Below are positions 8,258 to 18,227 of a stretch of DNA of 64,000 nucleotides, in pieces; positions within the stretch are counted from its first letter, which is position 1; every line of letters starts with the position of its first letter. Origin of the DNA: Actinopolyspora xinjiangensis (GTDB lineage: Bacteria; Actinomycetota; Actinomycetes; Mycobacteriales; Pseudonocardiaceae); the NCBI RefSeq assembly GCF_900104475.1, contig NZ_FNJR01000015.1:49539-113538 (forward strand), written 5' to 3'. The notes beneath the pieces are model-generated. The model was not told where the DNA came from. It did not search any database and saw only the letters and a list, made by a program, of their open reading frames with translations. The position numbers and the translations under genes are program-made.

Positions 8258-8707
8258 GTGACCAGCACCCCGTCGTCGGCGCGCCGTCTGGACGAACTCA
8301 CCCGGCTGCGCCGGGTCCGGGACCGGATCGATCGGGAGTACGCGCGGCCACTGGACGTGGCGGCACTCGCCCGTGGCGTGCACATGTCCGCCGGCCACCT
8401 CAGCCGTGCCTTCCGGCGCGCCTACGGCGAGTCCCCGTACTCCTACCTGATGACACGGCGCATCGAACGTGCCATGGCGCTGCTGCGACGGGGTGACCTC
8501 GGCGTCACCGAGGTCTGTTTCGCGGTCGGCTGCTCCTCCCTGGGCACCTTCAGCACCCGCTTCACCGAGCTGGTCGGCGTGCCGCCCAGCACGTACCGGC
8601 GCGAGGCGGTACGCGTCACGGCCGGAATGCCGGCGTGCGTGGCGAAACGGGTGACCAGACCGGTCAGGAATCGAGAAGCGCGGATCACCGATCCGCAACT
8701 ACTCTGA
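8258..8707 (+). CDS. AraC-family transcriptional regulator (DNA-binding domain only)
   Basis: About 149 residues consisting almost wholly of an AraC/XylS double helix-turn-helix. The first HTH lies in RPLDVAALARGVHMSAGHLS, the second in TEVCFAVGCSSLGTFSTRF, ending with the family signature GVPPSTYRR. There is no separate ligand-binding domain. The GTG at 8258 is chosen because a CAGCAT -10-like box ends 7 bases upstream; TTG 8222 is in frame and possible. The following VOC gene begins 5 bases after the stop codon and a UvrA-like gene follows, an arrangement I have seen repeatedly in streptomycetes. It probably controls both. Confidence 0.85.
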   Translation: MTSTPSSARRLDELTRLRRVRDRIDREYARPLDVAALARGVHMSAGHLSRAFRRAYGESPYSYLMTRRIERAMALLRRGDLGVTEVCFAVGCSSLGTFSTRFTELVGVPPSTYRREAVRVTAGMPACVAKRVTRPVRNREARITDPQLL

Positions 8708-8712
8708 CCGGC

Positions 8713-9123
8713 ATGGGCATCACCATCCACTCGAGCTTCCTCCCGCACGAGGACCCCGACGCCTCCCTGGCCTTCTACCGCGACGTCCTCGGTTTCGAGG
8801 TCCGCAACGACGTCGGCAGCGGCAGAATGCGCTGGATCACGGTCGGACCCCCTGAGCAGCCCGGCACGTCCGTGGTCCTCGACCCGCCCGCCGCCGATCC
8901 CGGCGTCACCGACGAGGAACACCGCACCATCACCGAGATGATGGCCAAAGGCACCTACGCCATGCTCCTGCTGGCCACCGACGATCTCGACGCCACCTTC
9001 GAGCGGCTGCGGCTCGCCGACGCCGATATCGTCCAGGAACCGGCCGAGCAGCCCTACGGCGTCCGCGACTGCGCCGTCCGTGACCCGGCGGGCAATCTGA
9101 TCCGCGTCCAGCAGCGGCGCTGA
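8713..9123 (+). CDS. VOC-family (glyoxalase/bleomycin-resistance-like) protein
   Basis: A 136-residue vicinal-oxygen-chelate protein with two beta-alpha-beta-beta-beta modules: the first from SSFLPHEDPDASLAFYRDVL, the second around YAMLLLATDDLDATFERL and ending DPAGNLIRVQQ. The family includes glyoxalases, dioxygenases and antibiotic-binding proteins. The metal ligands are only partly evident, so binding or catalysis is open. It starts 5 bases after the AraC gene and precedes a UvrA-like ATPase, which suggests a role in coping with a toxic compound. Function beyond the fold is inference. Confidence 0.85.
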   Translation: MGITIHSSFLPHEDPDASLAFYRDVLGFEVRNDVGSGRMRWITVGPPEQPGTSVVLDPPAADPGVTDEEHRTITEMMAKGTYAMLLLATDDLDATFERLRLADADIVQEPAEQPYGVRDCAVRDPAGNLIRVQQRR

Positions 9124-9300
9124 CCCGTCCGGTGACGGCGGCAACGCCGCGCACGGAGCGGTAACGGGGTCGGCGTGCCACAGCCGATGAGCACGGCCGA
9201 CCGGTTACCGGACGAGACCGTCGAAAGCCGCTCAGCACCGAGCCCGGCCCCAGTCGACGGGGGCTGCCGAGAGCCCACGACCGAGGGAGACACGAGGAGC

Positions 9301-11685
<2,385 letters not shown>

Positions 11686-11701
11686 CCGCGGTGGGCGAAG
11701 A

Positions 11702-11714
11702 GCCCCGATGGGGC
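11702..11714 (+). terminator. short hairpin after the UvrA-like gene
   Basis: GCCCC-GAT-GGGGC, 17 bases downstream of the stop codon, followed by GTTCGTGT. The stem is only 5 bp, so termination here is uncertain. Confidence 0.3.
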
Positions 11715-11932
11715 GTTCGTGTCGGTCGAAGGTCGGGCGATGAGTCGGTCGCGGCGGCGCGGGGCGACTTTTCGGCCGTGGCTTCGCGGTCGTCGAGACC
11801 CTCCCGAGGGGGCTGGACCGGCCTTGGCCGGGGCGCGGACAAGCCCTGAGGTGATAGTCGAGACTGTCGTTTCAGTGCTGCACGAACACTACACACAAAG
11901 CGATGACCACGACGACGAAAAGCCGAACGAAT

Positions 11933-11963
11933 TTGGCGAAGCGGACTAATCATCCCCTATACT
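11933..11963 (+). promoter_or_regulatory. promoter of the terC riboswitch transcript
   Basis: A good -10 box, TATACT at 11958-11963, is preceded by TTGGCG at 11933-11938 with a 19-base spacer. The predicted start at about 11970 coincides with the beginning of the riboswitch aptamer, which supports both calls. Confidence 0.5.
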
Positions 11964-11970
11964 CAGCCAA

Positions 11971-12086
11971 GAGGGGAGTACTTCCGCGCGTTCACCCGGT
12001 CAGTACGGACATCACCACGGTGTCCCCGGGATCGGCCCCGCTGCCGGGGTGAAGGAGACCTCGAACGACGTTGTTCGGGAGGTCTC
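11971..12086 (+). promoter_or_regulatory. yybP-ykoY manganese riboswitch controlling terC
   Basis: The leader contains the two conserved internal-loop strands of the yybP-ykoY aptamer: GGGGAGTA near its 5' end (11973-11980) and GAAGGAGACCTC near its 3' end (12051-12062). A GC-rich arm lies between. The class binds Mn2+ and commonly precedes TerC/MntP-type exporters, as here. The 3' strand continues into a hairpin: GAGACCTCGAAC (12055-12066) pairs with GTTC (12073-12076) and GAGGTCTC (12079-12086) with a two-base bulge. That hairpin covers GGGAGG at 12077-12082, which is the terC ribosome-binding site. Control is therefore predicted at translation: Mn2+-bound aptamer keeps GAGACC and frees the site. 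Confidence 0.85.
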
Positions 12087-12088
12087 AA

Positions 12089-13096
12089 GTGTTCGGTGCC
12101 CCGTCTGCTCTGGCTGCCGCTCCGCAGTCGGTGGGCTCCCCGTGGTTGTGGGCGATCAGTATCGGTGTGCTGCTGGCCCTGCTGGTTGCCGACTTCGCGG
12201 TCACGCACCGCCCGCACGAGGTCTCGCTGCGGGAGGCGGTCGGCTGGTCGGTGTTCTACCTGGCTCTGCCGCTGGCGTTCGGGCTCGGGCTGTGGTGGTG
12301 GTTCGGTACCGCTCAGGCACTGGAGTTCTTCGCCGGGTTCGTGGTGGAGAAGTCCCTGTCGGTGGACAACCTCTTCGTGTTCATGCTGCTGCTGACGGCC
12401 TTCGCCGTTCCCAAAGCGCTGGTACAGCGCGTGCTGCTCTACGGCATCGTGGGAGCGCTGGTGCTGCGCGGGGCGTTCATCGCGATGGGGGCGGCGTTGC
12501 TGCAGGCGGGCACCTGGGCCTTCCTCGTGTTCGGTGCGATCCTGTTCGTCACGGCCGTGAAGATCCTGCGCGAAGCGCTGGGCGGTGAGTCGGTCGAACG
12601 GGACGTCTCGCGGATGCGTTCGGTGCGGTTGTTGCGTCGACTGATGCCCGTCACCGACGACTACCACGGGACCCGTCTGACAGTGCGGCAGGTCGGGCGC
12701 CGTGCGTTGACCCCGATGACCGTCGTGGTAGTGGCGGTTTTCGCCACCGACGTGGTCTTCGCCGTGGATTCCGTACCCGCCGTGTACGGCATCACCGAGG
12801 ATCCCTACCTGGTTTTCACGACCAACGCGTTCGCGCTGCTGGGGCTGCGGGCGTTGTATTTCGTGCTGCGTTCCGTGCTGGGTAAACTGGTGTATCTCAA
12901 CCACGGGTTGGCGCTGATTCTGGCGTTCATCGGTGTGAAGTTGATGCTGCACTGGGCGCACGGGATCTGGCCCGCCGTTCCCGAGATCGCCACTCCGGTT
13001 TCGCTGTCGGTGATCCTGCTCATTCTCGTGGTGGTGACGGTGGCCAGCCTGCGGGCCGGGAGTCGAGCCGTGGATGAGGCCAGTCACGGGAGGTGA
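12089..13096 (+). CDS. TerC-family membrane protein, probable Mn2+ exporter
   Basis: A 335-residue integral membrane protein of the TerC/Alx family with about nine hydrophobic segments. Diagnostic features are the acidic membrane motif FFAGFVVEKSLSVDNLFVF, and the second copy VFATDVVFAVDSVPAVYGIT, whose Asp/Glu residues are thought to bind the metal. Members export manganese or load it onto exported enzymes, which agrees with the Mn2+ riboswitch in the leader. The GTG at 12089 is the start because GGGAGG lies 6 bases upstream and is the element hidden by the leader hairpin. The central loop (VERDVSRMRSVRLLRRLMPV) is cytoplasmic and basic. Confidence 0.93.
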   Translation: MFGAPSALAAAPQSVGSPWLWAISIGVLLALLVADFAVTHRPHEVSLREAVGWSVFYLALPLAFGLGLWWWFGTAQALEFFAGFVVEKSLSVDNLFVFMLLLTAFAVPKALVQRVLLYGIVGALVLRGAFIAMGAALLQAGTWAFLVFGAILFVTAVKILREALGGESVERDVSRMRSVRLLRRLMPVTDDYHGTRLTVRQVGRRALTPMTVVVVAVFATDVVFAVDSVPAVYGITEDPYLVFTTNAFALLGLRALYFVLRSVLGKLVYLNHGLALILAFIGVKLMLHWAHGIWPAVPEIATPVSLSVILLILVVVTVASLRAGSRAVDEASHGR

Positions 13097-13098
13097 CC

Positions 13099-13272
13099 AT
13101 GCCCATCGGGGTTCTCGTCGAGATCGGCGCCACCGTGTTCGTGGTGGTGACACTGGTGATCACGTGCGCGGTGTTGCTGGCGGCCCGACCGCCGCGCTCC
13201 TCACGTGATGCGACCTGCCGGCACCGCCGTTCGGGCAGGCCGCTGTTTCCTCGGGGGTCGAGCGCGGGCTGA
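13099..13272 (+). CDS. small single-pass membrane protein, hypothetical
   Basis: A 57-codon frame starting ATG 13099, two bases after the terC stop codon. Residues 4-29 (GVLVEIGATVFVVVTLVITC) form one hydrophobic helix, and the rest is short, Arg-rich and cytoplasmic by the positive-inside rule. The tight spacing and GGGAGG (13088-13093) in front suggest translational coupling with terC. It could be an accessory subunit of the exporter, but no family is recognised. It may also be fortuitous, because the second half has weak coding character. Confidence 0.45.
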   Translation: MPIGVLVEIGATVFVVVTLVITCAVLLAARPPRSSRDATCRHRRSGRPLFPRGSSAG

Positions 13273-13553
13273 CCCTTCGGATCGAGGTGGTCCCGGCCGA
13301 TTCGGCCGCGACCACGTGAGGGGGCTGGGGAGACCTCCGTGTGGAAGCCCCGGGGGCTCGGGGGCGGGCGCTCGCCGCGCGATCAGTTCGTGCCGGTTGG
13401 CCACGGCTACGGTGCGGTCGGCATCGCCGCCGTGGCCAACCATCCGCACTCCGGCCGCGGCCGGAGTGCGGACTCGCCGTGCGCACGAGGTCGCCCCGCT
13501 CCGCGGACTCGTCCTTGCCCGGTTACACGACCGCGAGGGGCCCTCGATTCGCG

Positions 13554-14270
13554 TCAGGTGTCGAGGTGCGGCAGGTGTTCGCTGATGCCGATGGCGCGCA
13601 TGGTGTGGGCGAGATGCTCGCGCAGCCTGTGCTTGGCCAGGGCCGCGTCCCCGTCCCGCAACGCGGTGGCCAGCCCGTTGTGTTGTTCGGTGACCGCGGC
13701 TCGGCGGGAGGACTCGTGAGTCCGGGCGGTTGCGGTGATGCGTAGCTGACGGTCCCGCAGCGCGCTGTAGAGGTCGGTCACCACGGGATTGTCAGCGGCG
13801 GCGACCAGCCGCGCGTGGAAAGCGCGGTCGGCTTCGTGCGTTTCGGCGTCGGAGAGTTCGCCGGGGTGGCAGGCGGGGTGCTCGAGCAGTTCACGGCCGA
13901 TCGCGGCGAGTCGTTGCCGTCCCAGAGCCGCGAGTTTGTCGATCGCGAAGCTCTCCAGGGTCAGGCGGGCCTCCATCAGGGAGTGCGCCTCGGCGGGGGT
14001 GATCGGTACGACCAGGGCTCCCCGTTTGGGGTACAGCCGCAGGAAACCTTCGCTCTGCAACCGCAGGAAGGCTTCCCGAACGGGGGTGCGTGACATCCGC
14101 AGGGTTTGGGCGATCTCCCCCTCGGACAGCAGGTGCCCGTCGGGGTAGCTGCCGTCCAGCAGGCCGGTTTTGACGTGCCGGTAGGCGCGGTCGGCGGCGG
14201 GTTCCCGCTCGTGGTCGCCCGTGCTGGTCGGGGACGCGGGGATCGTCTCCGAGGATGTTGTGTTCGACAC
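13554..14270 (-). CDS. GntR-family regulator, FCD subfamily
   Basis: A 238-residue regulator. The winged helix-turn-helix spans about residues 28-95 (AYRHVKTGLLDGSYPDGHLL, LSEGEIAQTLRMSRTPVREAFLRL). The all-helical FCD ligand domain follows, with its metal/ligand His and Asp residues in EADRAFHARLVAAADNPVV and near the end in LREHLAHTM. It is divergent from an MFS carrier. A perfect 7-bp dyad in the 59-base gap overlaps the carrier's -10 box and is the likely operator. The first 25 residues are polar and may be trimmed by an alternative start. Confidence 0.9.
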   Translation of the reverse strand: MSNTTSSETIPASPTSTGDHEREPAADRAYRHVKTGLLDGSYPDGHLLSEGEIAQTLRMSRTPVREAFLRLQSEGFLRLYPKRGALVVPITPAEAHSLMEARLTLESFAIDKLAALGRQRLAAIGRELLEHPACHPGELSDAETHEADRAFHARLVAAADNPVVTDLYSALRDRQLRITATARTHESSRRAAVTEQHNGLATALRDGDAALAKHRLREHLAHTMRAIGISEHLPHLDT

Positions 14271-14293
14271 GGCGCCATTCTACTTCCGCCCGG

Positions 14294-14316
14294 CTTGTAT
14301 CTAAGATGCATACAAG
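14294..14316 (+). promoter_or_regulatory. GntR operator overlapping MFS promoter
   Basis: CTTGTAT (14294-14300) and ATACAAG (14310-14316) form a perfect 7-bp inverted repeat with a 9-base centre. The centre contains TAAGAT (14302-14307), a good -10 box for the rightward MFS gene. A FCD-type GntR gene begins 24 bases to the left, so repression by promoter occlusion is likely, with autoregulation possible. Confidence 0.6.
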
Positions 14317-14329
14317 TTTGGAGGTGGGT

Positions 14330-15640
14330 GTGCGCGTCACGATCGGTTCCTCGGAGTCCTCGACCACGGCCCCCGAAACGGGGACGGGACCACCGCTGCG
14401 GCGAGCCTGGTTGGTGTGGTCGGTGGCGGCGGCGTGCTATTTCGTGGCGCTGTTTCACCGGGCCAGCCTGGCCGTGGCCGCCGACGCGGCCCTGGCGCGG
14501 TTCGCGGTGGGACCCGCCGCGCTGTCGGCGTTGTCGGCGCTGCAGCTGGGGATCTACCTGGCCTTGCAGATCCCGGCGGGGGTGCTGGCCGACCGGATCG
14601 GCCCCCGACGGGTGATCACCGTGGCCACCCTGGCGCTGGCGGCGGGATCAGCGGTGTTCGCGATCAGCGCTTCCCTGGTGGGCGGGCTGGCCGGGCGTGC
14701 GCTGATCGGCCTGGGGGACGCGTTTTTGTTCACCAACGTGCTGCGGCTGGCGGCGCACTGGTTTCCCGTTGACCGGTTCGGTCGCGTGGCGGCGCTGACC
14801 GGGCTGGTCGGCGGAGTGGGCCAGCTGGCCGCCACCGCCCCGCTGGCCACTTCGCTGCGCGTGCTGGGGTGGTTGGGCACGTTCCTGGGGGCGGCGGCGT
14901 TGACCGCGGTGCTGGCGGTGTTGGCGTGGGCGGCGGTGCGTGACCGTCCGCAGGATTCGGGGTACGGCGGCGCCGGGGCAGGGTTGCCGACCTCGTCGGA
15001 GTCCGAGCCGGTGCGGGCGGCCCTGCGCGGCGTGGTGAGCACCTCGGGCACGTGGCACTCCTTCTGGGTGCACTTCGTGATGATGGGGCAGTTCGTGGCC
15101 GTGACGGTGCTGTGGGGACCGCCGTGGTTGATGCGGGCGCAGGGGTACAAAGCCGCGGCCGCGGGCAACTGGGTGCTGTTGTGTGTGGCGGGCTTTCTGC
15201 TGGGGGCTTGGTTGTGCGGGCAGTTCGTGGCGGGGCGCCCCCTGCGGCGCGAACGGTTCGTGCTGGCGCTGTCGGTGCTGCTGGTCGCGGTGTGGGCGAC
15301 CGTGATCGGCTGGTCCGGCGTGATTCCCGCCGCACTGTTGGCCGTGCTGTTGGTGCTGATCGGGTTCGGTGGCGGTGCGGCGATGCTGGCCTTCGACGGT
15401 GCCCGGGCGGCGAACGCGGCGCACCGCTCGGGGTTGGCGGTGGGGACCGCGAACATGGGCGGGTTCGCCGCCGCGGTGCTGATCCAGCTGGCTGTCGGTG
15501 GGGTGTTGCGGTTGGCCGAGGGACTTCCGGCGGGGCCGTCCTACCGGTTGGCCTATGTGGCGGTGCTGTCGCTGGTCGTGGTGGGCCTGTTCGGCCAGGT
15601 GCGGCAGTCACGGCGCAGCCGGCGGGGCTGGCGCGGGTGA
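14330..15640 (+). CDS. MFS transporter (nitrate/nitrite- or sugar-porter-like)
   Basis: A 436-residue major facilitator with 12 predicted membrane helices, beginning WLVWSVAAACYFVALFHRAS. The loop 2-3 motif ADRIGPRRVITVATLALA is the MFS signature. A cytoplasmic loop of about 40 residues (RDRPQDSGYGGAGAG...) separates the two halves. The substrate cannot be read from sequence. The start at GTG 14330 is chosen since GGAGG lies 5 bases upstream and upstream in-frame ATG 14306 falls inside the operator. It is controlled in all likelihood by the divergent GntR protein. Confidence 0.85.
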   Translation: MRVTIGSSESSTTAPETGTGPPLRRAWLVWSVAAACYFVALFHRASLAVAADAALARFAVGPAALSALSALQLGIYLALQIPAGVLADRIGPRRVITVATLALAAGSAVFAISASLVGGLAGRALIGLGDAFLFTNVLRLAAHWFPVDRFGRVAALTGLVGGVGQLAATAPLATSLRVLGWLGTFLGAAALTAVLAVLAWAAVRDRPQDSGYGGAGAGLPTSSESEPVRAALRGVVSTSGTWHSFWVHFVMMGQFVAVTVLWGPPWLMRAQGYKAAAAGNWVLLCVAGFLLGAWLCGQFVAGRPLRRERFVLALSVLLVAVWATVIGWSGVIPAALLAVLLVLIGFGGGAAMLAFDGARAANAAHRSGLAVGTANMGGFAAAVLIQLAVGGVLRLAEGLPAGPSYRLAYVAVLSLVVVGLFGQVRQSRRSRRGWRG

Positions 15641-15810
15641 GACCGGCCGTCGAGATCCTGTCCGGGACACCGCGTGCGCGGCGACGAGGAGTTCCGGCGG
15701 TCCCCGCGGGGGATCCGGGGCCGTCGGAACCAGGACACGGCGGGGTGTTCGGAGCAGTCGAGAGGGAAGAACGGACACTGTGGCCGGAGGACGGTGCGGC
15801 CTAGCCTGAG

Positions 15811-15832
15811 CGGGAAAGCGTTTTCTTTCCCG
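15811..15832 (+). promoter_or_regulatory. LacI-type operator before the pectate lyase
   Basis: CGGGAAAG (15811-15818) and CTTTCCCG (15825-15832) are perfect 8-bp arms around CGTTTT. The core GAAAGCGTTTTC matches the consensus bound by many LacI-family sugar repressors. It lies just upstream of the ribosome-binding site of the pectate lyase. A terminator for the upstream MFS gene is the alternative. Confidence 0.5.
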
Positions 15833-15851
15833 TTGTGAAGAGGTAAGAGCT

Positions 15852-16640
15852 TTGTTGTCCGGTATTTCGTCGCGAATCGGGAAAAGCCTGTACGGGGCCG
15901 TGTTGGCCGCCCTGACGGTGTTGGGCACGGTGATGGTGGCCCCGCTGGGGCATGCCGAGGTGCCCGTGCCGGAAGCTCGGGGTGAGCGGGCGGTCAGCGC
16001 CACGATCACCGTCGAGGGCGCCATGGACGGCGGCCTCACGCGCTACTACGGCGAGGGTGAGCTCGGCGGGGGTGACCAGACCGAGGGCCAACCGCCGATC
16101 TTCGAACTGGCCGACGGGGCCACGTTGCGGAACGTCATCATCGGCGCCCCCGCCGCCGACGGCATCCACTGCCTGGGTTCCTGCACGCTGCGCAACGTGT
16201 GGTGGGAGGACGTCGGTGAGGACGCCGCCACCTTCGACGCCGACTACGCCTCGGCCACGATGACGATCCGGGGCGGTGGTGCGCAGTACGCCGCGGACAA
16301 GGTGTTTCAGGCCAACGGTGCGGGAACCATGACGATCAGTGACTTCCGGGTCGAGGACTTCGGCAAGCTGTACCGCTCCTGCGGCAACTGCAGCGACCAG
16401 GTCGACCGCCACGTGGTCATCGACGATGTGACCGCCACCGCCCCCGGCGACACGCTGGCCGGGGTCAACATCAACTACGGCGACACCGCCGAGTTCTCCG
16501 GTATCACGATCGTCGGTGACTCCGAGATGGGAATCTGCTCCTGGTACGAGGGTACCGAGGGTTCCGGCGAACCCGAACAGGTCGGCAGCGGCCCCGGTGA
16601 CAACTGCCGTTACGACCGTTCCGACATCACGTTCGAATGA
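15852..16640 (+). CDS. secreted pectate lyase, PL3 family
   Basis: A 262-residue enzyme. A signal peptide at residues 1-35 (SLYGAVLAALTVLGTVMVAP, cleavage after HA) is followed by a right-handed beta-helix domain typical of polysaccharide lyase family 3: FELADGATLRNVIIGAPAAD, GIHCLGSCTLRNVWWEDVGE, EDAATF and the basic/acidic residues around SDQVDRHVVIDDV. PL3 enzymes cleave polygalacturonate by Ca2+-dependent beta-elimination outside the cell. Four or more cysteines probably form disulfides. The start is a TTG with GAAGAGG about 8 bases upstream. A LacI-type site in front suggests sugar control, and a strong hairpin follows the gene, so it is a single-gene unit. Confidence 0.92.
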   Translation: MLSGISSRIGKSLYGAVLAALTVLGTVMVAPLGHAEVPVPEARGERAVSATITVEGAMDGGLTRYYGEGELGGGDQTEGQPPIFELADGATLRNVIIGAPAADGIHCLGSCTLRNVWWEDVGEDAATFDADYASATMTIRGGGAQYAADKVFQANGAGTMTISDFRVEDFGKLYRSCGNCSDQVDRHVVIDDVTATAPGDTLAGVNINYGDTAEFSGITIVGDSEMGICSWYEGTEGSGEPEQVGSGPGDNCRYDRSDITFE

Positions 16641-16646
16641 TCGCGC

Positions 16647-16690
16647 GTGTGTGGTCTGGCTGGCGCGGCAGGGCCAGCCAGACCACACAC
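16647..16690 (+). terminator. 18-bp hairpin after the pectate lyase
   Basis: A perfect 18-bp inverted repeat (GTGTGTGGTCTGGCTGGC at 16647-16664, complement at 16673-16690) with an 8-base loop starts 6 bases after the stop codon. No T-tract follows. It is the strongest simple hairpin in the window. Confidence 0.8.
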
Positions 16691-17466
16691 GGTTCGCGAA
16701 CGGTCCGGTCGTTTTCGGGGGAGGCCGGATCGCTGGGGGAGAGTGGTGTGTGCGGCCGGGTAGTGCCCGGCAGGTGAAGGTCGGGCGCCGCCGGTAAAGC
16801 GCTTGGTCGCGGTCGGGGGCCGAATCGGCGGGGCGCGGCGGGGTGGCGACTCCGGTGGGCAGAGATCGTTTCCACCGCGGTGCGCGGTGTCGCCGCGACG
16901 GTTCGGGACGTGTTTTCCCCGGTGCGACGTCTCGGTTGCCGGGCGGGATCGGTGACGCGGTGTCGATTCGGTCGACACGGGCCGTTGATGCGTCTCGCCG
17001 CTCGGTATCTGGTTCCCTTCGTGGTTAAGGGACGTGCGAGCGAGGGGGTAGCATTGTCAACAATCGGCGTCTCGGGTGCGATGGTCGGACGCCGTCGTGC
17101 GGGCCCGTGCGGGCGCGCATCCGCGAAGGGAGTTTTCGGTGGCGCGTACCGCGAGCGCGAGAGCGCTGTCCGCGGCACGCGTGCCTTCGCTGCTGGTGAG
17201 CGGTGAAGACCGTCCGTCGCCGGGACGCCGATCGTGCCGGGAGCCGGGTGGGCATCGTGCGGCTGAGTTCCGCGTTGCCGTGCCCGTGGCTGTTTCGGAC
17301 TCGGATGTGGTGTGTCAGGCGTGTTCACCGAAGCCCGCGCACGGTCGGCCCCGTCCTCGGATTCGGTGCCGGCCTGCCTGTGGTGTGGGAACGCGTCGTC
17401 GACGAGCCGCAGCCGCCCCGCCCTCGCGGTCAGGGGTGGGGACCTCGAATAACGAGAGGGTGCGAG
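16691..17466. other. long gene-free region
   Basis: About 775 bases between the pectate lyase terminator and a GntR gene. Several frames are open because of high GC, but none has a plausible product. A LacI-type half-site core AAGCGCTT lies at 16797-16804 and a GntR-type dyad at 17053-17064. A long untranslated leader, or a lost gene, are both possible. Confidence 0.55.
17053..17064 (+). promoter_or_regulatory. GntR-type dyad ATTGT-CA-ACAAT
   Basis: The 5-bp arms with a two-base centre match the ATTGTNNACAAT shape bound by FCD-type GntR regulators. It lies 403 bases upstream of the FCD-type regulator starting at 17467, further than usual for autoregulation. Confidence 0.4.
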
Positions 17467-18156
17467 ATGTTGGGAGTCGACGAACAGAACCAGGCCGGGG
17501 AGTTGGAACCGGTCCAACGGAAGTCCACGGCGGCGATCGTCGCCGACCAGTTGCGTTCGGCGATCATGTACGGCTCGTTGGCTCCGGGAAGCCAGCTCGG
17601 TGAGGCTGATCTGGCCACGCAGCTGGGTGTCAGCCGTGGGCCGCTGCGGGAGGCGATGCAGCGCCTCGTTCAGGAAGGACTGCTGCACAGTGAACCCCAC
17701 CGGGGTCTGTTCGTGACCACGATGGAGCCCGAGGACGTCCACGACGTGTACGTGGCGCGGCTGGCTGTGGAGCGCAGCGCGTGCGAACAGATCGTGCGGT
17801 ACCACCGGGTGGACGCGGTGGCGGAGTTGACCGCCGCGCACGCGAAGATGGTCGCTGCCGTGGCCAAGGACGACCGGGACGGGCTCACCGAGGCCGATCA
17901 GGAGTTCCACGAGACGCTCGTGGCGGCCTCCCGCAGCCCCAGGCTGCAGCGGATGGCCCAGACGTTGTTGGTGGAGAAGCGGATGTGCCTGGCCGCGTTG
18001 GTCGACACCTACCCGGCTGACACGCAGGCTCTGGTCGACGAGCACAAGGGGCTGGTGGATGCGATCGAGGCCGGTGACGAGGGGTTGTTGCTGTCGCGTT
18101 TGGAGGCGCACATGAACGATGCGCTGCAGCGGTTGACGGCCTCGCTCGACCAGTAG
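17467..18156 (+). CDS. GntR-family regulator, FCD subfamily
   Basis: A 229-residue regulator with an N-terminal winged helix (TAAIVADQLRSAIMYGSLAP, LGEADLATQLGVSRGPLREA) and a C-terminal FCD domain (RLAVERSACEQIV, ADQEFHETLVAASRSPRLQR, LEAHMNDALQRL). The ATG at 17467 has GAGAGGGTGCGAG before it; the frame stays open for 88 codons upstream, but that extension has no domain and unusual composition. It is convergent with the succinate-semialdehyde dehydrogenase gene, 71 bases apart, so control of that enzyme is possible but not shown by position. Confidence 0.88.
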   Translation: MLGVDEQNQAGELEPVQRKSTAAIVADQLRSAIMYGSLAPGSQLGEADLATQLGVSRGPLREAMQRLVQEGLLHSEPHRGLFVTTMEPEDVHDVYVARLAVERSACEQIVRYHRVDAVAELTAAHAKMVAAVAKDDRDGLTEADQEFHETLVAASRSPRLQRMAQTLLVEKRMCLAALVDTYPADTQALVDEHKGLVDAIEAGDEGLLLSRLEAHMNDALQRLTASLDQ

Positions 18157-18227
18157 GCGTCTCCGGTCCCCGTGGGGCGGCCCGTTTCCGGTGACGGTGC
18201 CGCCCGATGGGTGGGAACGTTCCGGTG

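Noticed and set aside
17203..17466. N-terminal extension of the GntR regulator at 17467
   Set aside because: The extension has no domain and a skewed composition, and ATG 17467 has a suitable ribosome-binding region and gives the normal family length.
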